Below are positions 8,728 to 18,969 of a DNA stretch of 64,000 bases, piece after piece (the stretch's first letter is position 1; the number at the start of each line of letters is the position of its first letter). The translations under genes were made by a program, and so were the position numbers. The notes beneath the pieces are model-generated. The model did not search any database. It saw only the letters and a program-made list of their open reading frames with translations, and had not been told where the DNA came from. The DNA comes from Accumulibacter sp. (GTDB lineage: Bacteria; Pseudomonadota; Gammaproteobacteria; Burkholderiales; Rhodocyclaceae): positions 1 to 64,000 of the forward strand of contig JACKLX010000002.1 in NCBI GenBank assembly GCA_024235695.1, read 5' to 3'.

Positions 8728-9210
8728 TCAGCGCGACTCGCCGATCAGTTCCATGAGTCGGCCGGTCGCGCCCTGACTCGAGAGCAGGCCGACCAGCGCG
8801 TGGCTCGTTTCATCGACGACCGGGATCGGACTGCCCTGCTGCACCAGCAGCCGGATGCCTTCCCACAGCGGGGTGTCGCGATGCACCACCTGAACCTTGG
8901 TGTTCATTACCGACGACAGTGCCATCGGCAACAGATCGTGCAGGTGTTTGGCCACATTGGGCGTTGCGTCGAGCAGGTAATCCAGGCGCATGTTGACATT
9001 CATCATGTCGTGGTGATCGACGGTCAGTGCCGTGGGCAGCAGGCTGGCGAGCATCGCATCAAGGCCGAACTGGCCGACCAGATGACCTTCGGCATCGACT
9101 ACCGGCACAGCGCGGATACGGTGCCTGGCAAGTAGGGCCAGGGCATCGCGAATGGTTTGATCCGGACCGGCCGTGATGACGTCGGTGGACATCGCATGTC
9201 GGCAGAACAT
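8728..9210 (-). CDS. CBS-domain protein
   Basis: 160 residues from an ATG at 9210, with a GAGGGAG ribosome site 8-14 bases upstream. Two CBS-like repeats are visible: MSTDVITAGPDQTIRDALAL ... IRAVPVVDAEGHLVGQFG at the N terminus and VVHRDTPLWEGIRLLVQ ... SPIPVVDETSHALVGLLSS at the C terminus. CBS pairs bind adenine nucleotides and usually gate a partner protein. The partner is probably the ion transporter encoded 72 bases upstream on the same strand. Confidence 0.85.
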   Translation of the reverse strand: MFCRHAMSTDVITAGPDQTIRDALALLARHRIRAVPVVDAEGHLVGQFGLDAMLASLLPTALTVDHHDMMNVNMRLDYLLDATPNVAKHLHDLLPMALSSVMNTKVQVVHRDTPLWEGIRLLVQQGSPIPVVDETSHALVGLLSSQGATGRLMELIGESR

Positions 9211-9282
9211 CGCTTTTCTCCCTCGTTGTTGGAAACCGGGCAGCGATCCAGTCGCAGTGGCAAGCGGCCTTGGCATGCCGCC

Positions 9283-10626
9283 TCACTTGATGTGGATCGG
9301 AGCCGAAAAGAAGTCGAAAAATACTACCAGCAGCACCGTGCAGACCAGCAGCGTCGCCAGCATGGCCGGTGTTCCCTTGCGAAACCACAGGCCCGGAGTA
9401 ATCGCCAGCGTCGGGTCGCGCTCCTTTTGTGCCAGCCGCTCCGAAAGCGTGACGATGAACACGTTGGCGGTGGAGCCAATGTGCGTGCCATTGCCGCCCA
9501 TCCCGACGCCCATTGCCAGACACCACCACAGCGGCGTGACGTTCAGTCCCTGCGTTTCCATGCTCAGCAGGATGGGAATCATTGCCGCCGTGAACGGGAT
9601 GTTGTCGATGGCGGCCGAGAGAACGGCAGAACCCCAAAGCAGGGCAATGCTGGCGACCAGCAGGTCGTCCTCGACGAACGGCTTGATGTATTGGCCGATG
9701 TACTCGAGAAAGTGACTATGCTCAACGCCGCCGACCATCACGAACAGCGAGATGAAGAACAGCAGCAGGGCGTATTCGACTTTTTCCAGATAGGGATCGA
9801 GTTCCAGATGGCGGCCCACCAGGAACATGGTCACCATGCCCACCGTCGCCACCACCCAGGCCTCCCAGTGCAGATGGCGGTGGAAGATGAACAGCACCAC
9901 CATCAGTCCGAGGACGATCAGCGACAGCCGCCAGGTCTTGGGGTCGTCAAGCTTGATGTCTTCGGCAAACTTGACGTCGGCGGTCTTGATCGCCAGTTCC
10001 TTCCAGAACAGGACGCGCAGGGCGAGGATGGTGGCCAGCCAGGCGCCGAACACCACCCCGCCCATGCGCAGGAAGAAGGTGTTGAAGTCGATGTTGGCAG
10101 CCGAGCCGATCATCAGGTTGGGGGGGTCGCCAACCAGCGTCGCGACACCGCCGGTGTCGCTCAGCAGGGCAGCCGCCAGCAGGTAGGGGATGGGAGAGAC
10201 CTTGAGTACCTGGCAGATCAGTACGATCAACGGACCGAAGATGACGACCGTGGTGACGTTGTCGAGCAGCAGCGACAGCAGGGTGACCGCCGTGCCCAGC
10301 ATTACCAGCAACGGGAACTGGCGGCCGCCGGAGATCCGCGCGATCCAGAAGGCCATCGCCTGGAAGCCGCCGGTGGGGATCATGATGGCAATGATCACCA
10401 TCATCGAACCGAGCAGAAAGATGACGTTCCAGTCAATGGCGTGAAGTGCCTCGTCTGGTCCGTAAAAGCCAAAGATCTGGCCGCTGAAGACCATCGCCGC
10501 GGCGCCGAGCATGGCCACCTTCGTGCGGTGCATGTGGTGGACGCCTTCAGTGAAGATACCGGCGAAGGTGGCCGCGAGAACCAGGGCAGATACCAGCATC
10601 GGGGTATTCCAGACGAGCGTCTCCAT
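9283..10626 (-). CDS. Ion transporter of the NhaD/ArsB (IT) superfamily
   Basis: 447 residues with 11-12 hydrophobic segments. The family signatures LLDNVTTVVIFGPL in the first half and AIDNIPFTAAMIPI in the second are the paired hairpin motifs of NhaD/ArsB/P-protein permeases. GDPPNLMIGSAANIDF and MGGNGTHIGSTANVF are the matching GDPPN/GGNGT loops. Members exchange sodium for protons or export arsenite; the sequence resembles the Na+/H+ antiporter branch, but the ion is not certain. It is followed by a CBS-domain gene that probably regulates it. The 238 bases before its start separate it from a divergent gene and should hold both promoters. Confidence 0.88.
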   Translation of the reverse strand: METLVWNTPMLVSALVLAATFAGIFTEGVHHMHRTKVAMLGAAAMVFSGQIFGFYGPDEALHAIDWNVIFLLGSMMVIIAIMIPTGGFQAMAFWIARISGGRQFPLLVMLGTAVTLLSLLLDNVTTVVIFGPLIVLICQVLKVSPIPYLLAAALLSDTGGVATLVGDPPNLMIGSAANIDFNTFFLRMGGVVFGAWLATILALRVLFWKELAIKTADVKFAEDIKLDDPKTWRLSLIVLGLMVVLFIFHRHLHWEAWVVATVGMVTMFLVGRHLELDPYLEKVEYALLLFFISLFVMVGGVEHSHFLEYIGQYIKPFVEDDLLVASIALLWGSAVLSAAIDNIPFTAAMIPILLSMETQGLNVTPLWWCLAMGVGMGGNGTHIGSTANVFIVTLSERLAQKERDPTLAITPGLWFRKGTPAMLATLLVCTVLLVVFFDFFSAPIHIK

Positions 10627-10864
10627 GCTGACTCCCAGGTTGTCTCAAGAAAAGTACGGCGGAATAGTAGCAGGTGCACCGGGCGGTGCAACATGAATTC
10701 GCGGTGGTTGCCGATGTGCACCTCGCCGGTGCGTTTGCGACCGCTGTCGACGGGCCCGCCGGCGATCGCCGGAAGCCGTTGGTGGCACTGTCCCGGGCAG
10801 TCAGAGGCCAGCCGGAGGACGCTTCGCCCGACATCTCGACGGCGCCTTGCAGTAGGATTGCGAG

Positions 10865-11377
10865 ATGTCCGACGCCAAATCCCCCGCGCCGCAAGGCGGC
10901 GAAACGGCCGCCGAGCCGCCCGAAGTGGAGGTGACGATCGAAGTGCCGCGCGGCAGCTTCCTGAAACGCGGCTCGATCGGCCACATCGACTTCATTTCGC
11001 CTTTCCCCTGTCCGTTCAATTACGGCTCGGTGGCGAACTATCTGGGGCTCGAAGGCGATCTGCTCGACGCGCTGGTTCTCGGTCCGCGCCTGCCCTTCGG
11101 CACGCGCATCCGGGTCAGGGCGTGGGGTGCGGTGACGCAGACCGACCGCGGCATGGTCGACGACAAGCTGGTCTGCAGCGCTCATCCACCGACGCCGGCG
11201 CAGAAAGCGCGGGTGTTGCGCTTCTTCCATTTCTACGCCAGATGCAAGGGCCTGCTCAACCTGCTGCGCGGGCGCCCGGGGCGCAACGCCTGCGACGGCT
11301 GGTGTTCGGCGGCAATGGCCATCGCCCGGGCGCGGCCGCGGCAGGAATCGTGGAAGGGGCCGGTGGTCAGGTACTGA
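10865..11377 (+). CDS. Inorganic pyrophosphatase-like protein
   Basis: 170 residues. VTIEVPRGSFLKRG, IDFISPFPCPFNYGSV and LEGDLLDALVLGPRLPFGTR follow the order of family I soluble pyrophosphatases (E-x-P-x-G, PxxYG, GDPLD). In canonical enzymes the metal-binding run is DxDPxD; here it is EGDLLDALVLG, with fewer acidic residues, so catalytic activity is uncertain. The C terminus is Arg-rich. It may be a divergent pyrophosphatase or a relative with another role. Confidence 0.65.
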   Translation: MSDAKSPAPQGGETAAEPPEVEVTIEVPRGSFLKRGSIGHIDFISPFPCPFNYGSVANYLGLEGDLLDALVLGPRLPFGTRIRVRAWGAVTQTDRGMVDDKLVCSAHPPTPAQKARVLRFFHFYARCKGLLNLLRGRPGRNACDGWCSAAMAIARARPRQESWKGPVVRY

Positions 11378-11786
11378 AAGCCGGCTGTCGCGAGCGGGCT
11401 GCCTCAATCGCCTGACAATTTCTTGCCGTGCCGGCTTTGGCTGACGGCTCCGACCGCAAAGCGCTGGTCACGCTCGACTGGTGTTGCTTGATCGAGAAGA
11501 GTACTGGGGCGTCAGAGCTGATGCCGGCGGGCAGCGGTGCCGTGATGTCCGATCGTGCTGGCAATTGCGTAAGGATCCAGGGCTGCGGGCGACTCAGCCG
11601 CATGCAACTCGAAGCCGGCAGGCCAGATCTGCCCATCAAGCTCGCCGATCGCCATCCGCTGCACTGGCGGGTCGCCACCCTGTTGGGCGCCGGCGACCTG
11701 CCGAGCGACCCCGGCGTTCCCGCAGGCGACCGGAGGACCTCGGTCGGCGCCGGAGTCATGCCGCGGCGGCCATCCGGCGAGACGCC
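11378..11786. other. 409-base stretch before the glycosyltransferase; possible small ORF
   Basis: A plus-strand frame from 11428 to 11790 (120 codons) ends in an ATGA overlap with the glycosyltransferase start, which would fit translational coupling. Its predicted protein matches nothing I know and its composition is only weakly coding-like. No other feature was seen. Confidence 0.3.
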
Positions 11787-12461
11787 ATGAGCACGATTTC
11801 GGTCGTCATTCCGGTGCTGAACGAAGAGCTGCGGCTTGGCGGGACGCTGGCCAACGTCCTGCCGCAGCTACCGGAGGAAGTACTGGTGGTCGACGGCGGC
11901 AGCCGCGACGCGACGGTCGCCATCGCGACGGCGACAGCGGGCGTGCGGCTGCTGCGCGCGGACAAGGGGCGGGCACGCCAGATGAACGCCGGCGCCGCGG
12001 CGGCGCGTGGCGACTGGCTGCTGTTCCTGCACGCCGACACGCTGTTGCCACCGCAGGCGCTGGCGCGCATTGCCGCTCTGCCGGCGAGCGTCCTGGCCGG
12101 CGCCTTCAGGCACCGCTTCTCGGGCGACGACTGGCGGCTGCGCCTGATATCCCGCCTCGACAACTACCGTACCCGCCTGACGCGCATTGCCTTCGGCGAC
12201 CAGGCCATGTTCGTGCGGCGAGAGCTGTTCGAGCGCCTCGGAGGCTTTCCGCCCTGCGAGGTCATGGAGGACGTCGCCTTCGGCGAACGCCTGCGCCACG
12301 CCACCGCGCCGATTCTGCTTGCCGACGAGGCGATTACCGATTCGCGCAAGTTCGAGCAGATGGGCATCTGGAGCAGCCTCGCACGAGTCGCCGTGCTGCT
12401 CGTCTGCCACCGCCTGCGCCTGCCACTGGTGGGCCGGCGGTTTTTCAGCGAAGTACGCTAA
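11787..12461 (+). CDS. Family 2 glycosyltransferase, TIGR04283 type
   Basis: 224 residues. It starts with the GT-A pattern ISVVIPVLNEELRLGGTL, then LVVDGGSRDATVA, an Asn/Gly-rich sugar-nucleotide stretch (RARQMNAGAAAARGDWL), the DxD-like FLHADTLLP and a late MEDVAFGERLR. These are the marks of the TIGR04283 group, often found with arsenosugar genes in cyanobacteria and proteobacteria, frequently near a DUF547 protein. A DUF547 gene follows 36 bases downstream, as expected for that association. No arsM or radical SAM partner is visible, so the sugar product is not established. Confidence 0.85.
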   Translation: MSTISVVIPVLNEELRLGGTLANVLPQLPEEVLVVDGGSRDATVAIATATAGVRLLRADKGRARQMNAGAAAARGDWLLFLHADTLLPPQALARIAALPASVLAGAFRHRFSGDDWRLRLISRLDNYRTRLTRIAFGDQAMFVRRELFERLGGFPPCEVMEDVAFGERLRHATAPILLADEAITDSRKFEQMGIWSSLARVAVLLVCHRLRLPLVGRRFFSEVR

Positions 12462-12464
12462 CTG

Positions 12465-12483
12465 CCGGCCGCATCGCGGCCGG
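12465..12483 (+). other. Perfect GC hairpin between the glycosyltransferase and DUF547 genes
   Basis: An 8-base inverted repeat (CCGGCCGC / GCGGCCGG) around a 3-base loop lies four bases after the glycosyltransferase stop. It lacks a T run, so it is more likely an mRNA-stabilising or attenuating hairpin than a full terminator. Confidence 0.45.
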
Positions 12484-12497
12484 AATGTGGAGATGTC

Positions 12498-13307
12498 ATG
12501 AAGAACTGGCTTGTCGCGGTCGCCTTCGCACTGTTGCCACTTTCCGTCAACGCGGCGTTCGACCAAAGCCATGCCGCGTGGACGGCACTGCTCGAACGGC
12601 ACGTCGTGCTGATCGACGGAGGTAAAGCGTCGCAGGTCGACTATGCCGGCCTGGCGAAGGAACGCAGCGCGCTCAAGGCCTATCTCGACAGCCTGTCGGC
12701 AGTGCCGCGGGCGCAGTTCGATTCCTGGAGCAAGCCCCGGCAACTGGCGTTCCTGATCAACGCCTACAATGCCTTCACCGTCGAGCTGATCCTCACCAGG
12801 TACCCGGACCTGAAGTCGATCCGCGATCTCGGCAACCTCGTCTTCAACAGCCCGTGGCAGCAGAAATTCTTCACCCTGTTCGGCGAGCCGCGTCATCTCG
12901 ACTGGATCGAGCACGAAACCATACGCAAGCCGGGCGCCCATGACGACCCGCGCATCCATTTCGCGGTGAACTGCGCTTCCGTCGGCTGCCCGATGCTGAA
13001 CGACGAAGCCTTCGTCGGCGAGCGACTCGACGCCCAGCTGGAGCAGCAGGCGCGCCGCTTCCTTGCCGACCGCTCGCGCAATCGCTTCGACGCGAAGACC
13101 GGCACGCTGATGGTTTCGCGGATTTTCGACTGGTATGGCAGGGATTTCGAGGCCGGCCATCGCGGCATCACCTCGCTCAAGCAGTTTCTCGGCAGCTACG
13201 CCGATCTCCTGGCGGCGAACCCCGCCGACCAGGCCCTGGTGCGTCGCGGCCTGGTGGAGATCGACTACATCGACTACGACTGGGCGCTCAACGGCGTGCA
13301 GCGCTGA
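12498..13307 (+). CDS. DUF547 protein with signal peptide
   Basis: 269 residues, started at ATG 12498 behind a GGAGA ribosome site. The first 19 residues form a signal peptide (MKNWLVAVAFALLPLSVNA, cleavage before AF), so the product is periplasmic. The core carries the family pattern: QLAFLINAYNAFTVELI, IHFAVNCASVGCP with the paired Cys residues, and VSRIFDWYGRDF. The biochemical function of DUF547 is unknown; an unusual Cys/His arrangement has prompted suggestions of a protease-like fold. It forms a probable two-gene unit with the upstream glycosyltransferase. Confidence 0.9.
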   Translation: MKNWLVAVAFALLPLSVNAAFDQSHAAWTALLERHVVLIDGGKASQVDYAGLAKERSALKAYLDSLSAVPRAQFDSWSKPRQLAFLINAYNAFTVELILTRYPDLKSIRDLGNLVFNSPWQQKFFTLFGEPRHLDWIEHETIRKPGAHDDPRIHFAVNCASVGCPMLNDEAFVGERLDAQLEQQARRFLADRSRNRFDAKTGTLMVSRIFDWYGRDFEAGHRGITSLKQFLGSYADLLAANPADQALVRRGLVEIDYIDYDWALNGVQR

Positions 13308-13766
13308 GCGTTTGGCGCCCGGGGCCTTGCGCTGGATGCCGGCATGTCAGAGGGCAAGCTTCTGCCGCAAACGGTCTTCGTCTGCGGAAATGGCACGGCG
13401 GCAGGCGGTCTTCGTCGCCGCACGGGTCCTGGAGCTGGCAAGCGCAGCAGGTGCCAATGGCCGCCCGGACAAGCCGGTGCCGTTGGCAAGCTCCGGGCCG
13501 GGTTGCCGCCGGAACCTGGTTTCGCCATGCCGATGAGCGACATGGCTGTGCATTCGCGGCCATTCCCGCAGAAAAAAGAAGAAAAGCCGGCATGGTGTCA
13601 GCGATGCGCAGCTGGTCCAGCGGCCCCTGCTGGTCGCCGGGACGTGTGATTGTCGGCATTGACCCCGGTGGTTCGCCCTTTGCAGGACAGGCGCATGGAC
13701 GGTCGATGAGCGACCGCAGGCGAAGGCCGGTTCTCGACTCTACCCCCTGATGATCATTGCGGCTCA
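13308..13766. other. Gene-free stretch upstream of the collagen-like gene
   Basis: Several open frames cross this interval on both strands, but none reads as protein or has a ribosome site. I see short GC inverted repeats and no identifiable RNA or mobile element. The promoter for the next gene is at its right end. Confidence 0.5.
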
Positions 13767-13795
13767 TTGACCGTCGCTGTCATAACGTGTATGAG
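13767..13795 (+). promoter_or_regulatory. Sigma-70 type promoter of the collagen-like gene
   Basis: TTGACC (13767-13772), a 17-base spacer and TATGAG (13790-13795) match the -35/-10 consensus well. The start of transcription would fall near 13802, leaving a leader of about 47 bases with an AGGAGA ribosome site before the GTG at 13849. Confidence 0.6.
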
Positions 13796-13848
13796 TGGCG
13801 CGCGCAGTACACCTGCCGCGCACCCTTGCGTACGAGAGGAGACCTACA

Positions 13849-14355
13849 GTGTCAAGAAAGAGCGACAAGAAGAAATCCGCCAAGTCGGCGGCAAGGAATC
13901 TGCTGACCACAACCATTGATGCCATGCAAGTGTTGAATGATCGTCTCGCCGCGCTGGAAGAGCAGTTGGCAGCGCTGAGCCTCAAGGAGGGGCCGGCCGG
14001 ACCGCCGGGCAAGACGGGATCAGCCGGGCGCAAGGGCGATCCGGGTCCGGCGGGTCCGGTGGGCCCGGTGGGTCCTGCCGGCGCTGCCGGAGCTCAGGGA
14101 CCGGCGGGGCCGCAGGGCAAGCCCGGGCCGGCTGGCCCGGCGGGTCCCCAAGGCAAGGCAGGGCCAGCCGGTGCGGAAGGTGCGCCAGGAGCCAAGGGGA
14201 TCCAGGGTCCCGCCGGTGCGCAGGGCAAACCCGGGCCGGAGGGGGCTCCGGGCAAAGCCGGGCCTGCCGGGCCTGCCGGGCCGGCGGGTGCTCCGGGTGT
14301 CAAGGGAGCACCGGGGCCGGCAGGTCCAAAGGGGGACTCCGCGCCGCCAGCCTGA
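13849..14355 (+). CDS. Collagen-like Gly-X-Y repeat protein
   Basis: 168 residues, started at GTG 13849 because it has AGGAGA at the right spacing; an in-frame ATG at 13795 lies inside the promoter. Residues 1-45 are Lys/Ser-rich and then form a short amphipathic heptad helix ([18 protein letters not shown]), likely a trimerising coiled coil. From about residue 48 there are 39 uninterrupted Gly-X-Y triplets rich in Pro, Ala and Lys (GPA, GKP, GPQ), ending in SAPPA. No signal peptide or membrane anchor is visible. Bacterial collagen-like proteins form triple helices stabilised by Pro and charge pairs, without hydroxyproline. Its cellular location and job are unknown. Confidence 0.85.
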   Translation: MSRKSDKKKSAKSAARNLLTTTIDAMQVLNDRLAALEEQLAALSLKEGPAGPPGKTGSAGRKGDPGPAGPVGPVGPAGAAGAQGPAGPQGKPGPAGPAGPQGKAGPAGAEGAPGAKGIQGPAGAQGKPGPEGAPGKAGPAGPAGPAGAPGVKGAPGPAGPKGDSAPPA

Positions 14356-14743
14356 CGACCGCATCGCAGCGTTCTGCGCCGGGCGGTGAGTTGACGCGAA
14401 ACAGCGGCTTGCCGCCCGCACCGCCCTGCCGGCGCGCGACCAGGTCGGTGATCTCCGTCGGCCGCCGTTTGATCAGGAAGATGCCTTCGACGTTTTCCGC
14501 GCCAGGGCGGACGAGCCCGCCTGCCTCCTGGCCGCGCGCTCGGGGCTGCAAGCGGCTTGCTCCCCGGCGTTGTCCTTGCTGCTCACGCCGGTGGGCGCTC
14601 GGGAAGCACGCCCGGACATCCTGGCGTCCGCGTTGCGTTCAGCAAGCCGGGACAGGGTCGAAGCGCCGGCCACCGTTTCCCCGGCCGGCCGACGCGCAAC
14701 ACGCATGTCGCAATCGACCGTGAGCGGACGTTTGGCCGCCAGC
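14356..14743. other. Gene-free stretch between convergent genes
   Basis: Between the collagen-like gene (plus) and the DUF2501 gene (minus). Open frames are present but none is protein-like. No clear terminator with a T run was found. Confidence 0.45.
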
Positions 14744-15196
14744 TCACAACATCGACTTGCCCTGGTCGAGAACCTTGTCGCAGATCTGTTTGGTGACCTT
14801 GTCCTTCAGGCCGCCACCGCTGAGGTCGAGCTGCTGGCCATCGCTGCTGCTCAGGATGCCCCTGGCGCCGCTCTTGTAGCCGCTGTCGGACGAGGACGAT
14901 CCGCCGGGAAGCTTGCTGGTCAGGGCGTCCTTGACCGACGCCGCCCTGTTGCCGCCGAGATAGTTGTTCTTGATGCAGAATTCCAGCAGGCCGGCGACGT
15001 TGCCCATGCTGCCGGAGGTGATCGACTGTCCGGGCAGTGCGCCGCTCAGACCCCCCAGGTCACCGAGACCTCCCGATCCTCCGCCACTGCCGCCCTGTTT
15101 GAGGAGGTCGCCGAGCTGTGCGTGGGCGGCCTGGAAAGGGAGCAAGGCGGCGATCAGGATTGCGCTGGCGGTGTTGCGACCGATGCGTGCATTCAT
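14744..15196 (-). CDS. DUF2501 family secreted protein
   Basis: 150 residues from an ATG at 15196 with a GAGGAG ribosome site. Residues 1-27 are a signal peptide ending in AHAQ. A Gly/Ser-rich linker follows (GGSGGGSGGLGDLGGLSG), then the conserved DUF2501 part: GLLEFCIKNNYLGG, ASVKDALTSKL and a C-terminal KQICDKVLDQGKSML with the second Cys. E. coli YjjA belongs to this family. It is exported to the periplasm or beyond; no function is known. It is transcribed alone, away from argD. Confidence 0.85.
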   Translation of the reverse strand: MNARIGRNTASAILIAALLPFQAAHAQLGDLLKQGGSGGGSGGLGDLGGLSGALPGQSITSGSMGNVAGLLEFCIKNNYLGGNRAASVKDALTSKLPGGSSSSDSGYKSGARGILSSSDGQQLDLSGGGLKDKVTKQICDKVLDQGKSML

Positions 15197-15559
15197 CTTC
15201 GAACTCCTCTGGTTGGCTGCAGGAATCTCCCACTGTAGTGCATTGCCGGCAGCTGGCCAATTGTCCCGGCGCCGGTCGTGATCCGTGCCGGTTGCTTGGG
15301 CGGCAGGCGGTCGGGGACACTCCCCCGGCGTGACCAGCGGCACGCCGGTGTGCCTCGCGGAAAGCGCCCGAAATGGCCGCAAAGCGCCGCGTTTTCTATA
15401 CAGCAGGCACTTTTTCCCGTAGAATCCCTGCCCTTGTAAGCCGGCGCGCCTGCCTTCCCGAAGTGCGTCGGACCGGGCCGAGCTGGTCCGGGTGCTGGTC
15501 TCGTTATCCGGCGGCGCGAGCCGCCGTTTCAGTTTCAAACGCTCCGCAATGGGTGGTCC
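15197..15559. other. Divergent intergenic region between DUF2501 and argD
   Basis: 363 bases that should hold promoters for both genes. A TAGAAT -10-like box at 15420-15425 could serve argD, but no good -35 lies at the right distance. No ARG-box-like palindrome was recognised by eye. Confidence 0.35.
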
Positions 15560-16735
15560 ATGTCGCACGTGATGAATACCTACGCCCGCTTGCCCATCGC
15601 CTTCAGCCATGGCGATGGCAGCTGGGTGACCGATACCGAAGGCAAGTGCTACCTCGACGCTCTCGCGGGGATCGCCGTTTCCACCCTGGGGCACAATCAT
15701 CCGGTGCTGGTGGCGGCGATCGCCGCGCAGGCCGGGCGTCTGCTGCACTCGTCGAATCTCTACCGGATTCCGCAACAGGAGCAACTCGCCGACAAGCTTG
15801 CCGAGCTGGCCGGCATGGACGAGGTCTTCTTCTGCAATTCGGGTTGCGAAGCCAACGAAGCGGCGATCAAGCTGGCCCGCTTCCATGGTCACCGGCAGGG
15901 CGTCGAGCGGCCGGCGATCGTGGTCATGGAGAAGGCCTTCCACGGGCGGACCATGGCGACGCTGTCGGCGACCGGCAACCGCAAGGCACAGGCCGGTTTC
16001 GAGCCGCTCGTTTCGGGCTTCGTGCGCGTTCCGTACAACGATCTCGAGGCGATTCAGGCGATTGCCCGGACGAACCACAATGTCGTCGCGGTGATGCTGG
16101 AAATCATCCAGGGCGAGGGCGGCATCAACATCGCCGACGTCGATTTCCAGCGCGGCTTGCGCGCCCTGTGCGACGAGAAGGGTTGGCTGCTGATCTGCGA
16201 CGAGGTGCAGTGCGGCACCGGCCGCACCGGCAGCTGGTTCGGCTTTCAGCACTCGGGCATCCGCCCGGACGTCGTGACGCTGGCCAAGGGTCTCGGCGGC
16301 GGCGTGCCGATCGGTGCCTGCCTGGCCGCCGGCAAGGCGGCGGGACTGTTCAAACCCGGCAAGCATGGCTCGACCTTCGGCGGTAATCAACTGGCGACGA
16401 CGGCAGCGCTGACGACCATCGCGGTGATCGAAGAGAACGGCCTGATCGACAGCGCGGTCGCCGTCGGTCGGCTGATTCGCGAGGGGCTGGCGCAGTCGCT
16501 TGCCGGCTGCGCGGGTGTCGTCGATATTCGTGGCCAGGGCCTGATGATCGGCATCGAGCTCGACCGTCCCTGTGGCGAACTGGTGAGCCGGGCGCTCGAC
16601 GTCGGCCTGCTGATCAATGTCACCGCCGACAAGGTCGTGCGTCTGCTGCCGCCGCTGACCTTCAGCGCCGATGAGGCGCGTGAGCTGGTGTCGCGCCTGG
16701 CGGCGCTGATTGGCGATTTTCTCGCGACCCGATAG
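15560..16735 (+). CDS. argD: Acetylornithine aminotransferase
   Basis: 391 residues, the usual length. Class III aminotransferase features are present: VTDTEGKCYLDALAGIAV, the NSGCEANEAAIKLAR loop that binds PLP phosphate, FHGRTMATLSATG, the DEVQCGTGRTG Asp, and the PLP lysine in LAKGLGGGVPIGA. It converts N-acetylglutamate semialdehyde to N-acetylornithine in arginine synthesis, in the cytoplasm. argF follows after 9 bases and argG overlaps argF, so the three form an arginine operon. Confidence 0.97.
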   Translation: MSHVMNTYARLPIAFSHGDGSWVTDTEGKCYLDALAGIAVSTLGHNHPVLVAAIAAQAGRLLHSSNLYRIPQQEQLADKLAELAGMDEVFFCNSGCEANEAAIKLARFHGHRQGVERPAIVVMEKAFHGRTMATLSATGNRKAQAGFEPLVSGFVRVPYNDLEAIQAIARTNHNVVAVMLEIIQGEGGINIADVDFQRGLRALCDEKGWLLICDEVQCGTGRTGSWFGFQHSGIRPDVVTLAKGLGGGVPIGACLAAGKAAGLFKPGKHGSTFGGNQLATTAALTTIAVIEENGLIDSAVAVGRLIREGLAQSLAGCAGVVDIRGQGLMIGIELDRPCGELVSRALDVGLLINVTADKVVRLLPPLTFSADEARELVSRLAALIGDFLATR

Positions 16736-16744
16736 AGAGCAGCC

Positions 16745-17721
16745 ATGGATGCGGCAAAACACTTTCTGCAGTTCAGGGACTTCACGCGCGGCGAGTTCGA
16801 CCACCTGTTCGAGCGGTCGCGCTGGATCAAGGGGCAGTTCAAGTCGTACCGCAAGTACTGGCCGCTCAGCGACCGCACGCTGGTGATGATTTTCGAGAAG
16901 GCGAGCACGCGCACGCGTCTGTCGTTCGAGGCCGGCATGCAGCAACTCGGCGGTTCGGCGATCTATCTGAACAGCCGCGATTCGCAGTTGCAGCGCGGCG
17001 AGTCGGTCGAGGATGCGGCGCAGGTGATCTCGCGGATGAGCGACGTGGTGATGATCCGTACCTTCGAGCAGGCGATGATCGAGCGCTTTGCGGCGAATTC
17101 GCGGGTGCCGGTGATCAACGGCCTGACCAACGAGTATCACCCCTGCCAGATCCTCGCCGACATCTTCACCTTCATCGAGCATCGCGGCTCCATCCAGGGC
17201 AAGACGGTGGCCTGGATCGGCGATTCGAACAACGTCTGCAACACCTGGCTGCAGGCCGCCGAGGTGCTCGATTTCAACGTCCACGTGTCGACACCGCCAG
17301 GCTACGAGGTCGAGCCGGCACGTGCCGGTCTGTATGGAACCGATCACTTCGAACACTTTGCCGACCCGATGGACGCCGCGCGCGGTGCCGACCTGGTGAC
17401 CACCGACGTGTGGACCTCGATGGGTTTCGAAGCCGAGAACGAAGAGCGCCGGCGTGACTTTGCCGACTGGCAGGTCGACCTCGAGATGATGCGTGCCGCC
17501 GGTCGCGAATCGCTGTTCATGCACTGCCTGCCGGTGCATCGCGGCGAAGAGGTCGAGGCGGCGGTGATCGACGGGCCGCAGAGCGTCGTCTGGGACGAGG
17601 CCGAGAACCGCATGCACACCCAGAAGGCGCTGCTCGAGTATCTGCTGCTCGGCCGGGTCGGCGTGTCGCCGTCCACGTCCTTCACATCATCCACCCCCAA
17701 TGCGAGCGGGAACACGACAAC

Positions 17722-17725
<4 letters not shown>
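16745..17725 (+). CDS. argF: Ornithine carbamoyltransferase
   Basis: 326 residues. The carbamoyl-phosphate motif is present as [13 protein letters not shown], followed by HPCQILAD and the ornithine-binding [13 protein letters not shown]. It makes citrulline from ornithine and carbamoyl phosphate. After LLEYLLLGR the protein carries about 22 extra Ser/Thr/Asn-rich residues (ending ASGNTTT) that most ornithine carbamoyltransferases lack; the stop overlaps the argG ATG (ATGA). The extension may just reflect a stop codon shifted to create that overlap. Confidence 0.97.
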
Positions 17726-18951
<1,226 letters not shown>

Positions 18952-18969
18952 TCTGGAGATGGGCCCGCA

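Noticed and set aside
10865-11377. Assignment as the essential pyrophosphatase ppa
   Set aside because: The DxDPxD metal motif is not preserved, so only a family-level name was given.
14000-14340. GC-rich repeats in the collagen-like gene considered as a non-coding repeat
   Set aside because: The frame is unbroken, Gly occurs every third residue, and a promoter and ribosome site lie at the right places.
14744-17617. A minus-strand open frame of 957 codons opposite argD and argF
   Set aside because: Only its last 150 codons (the DUF2501 gene) read as protein and have a ribosome site. The rest mirrors codon bias of argD and argF on the other strand.
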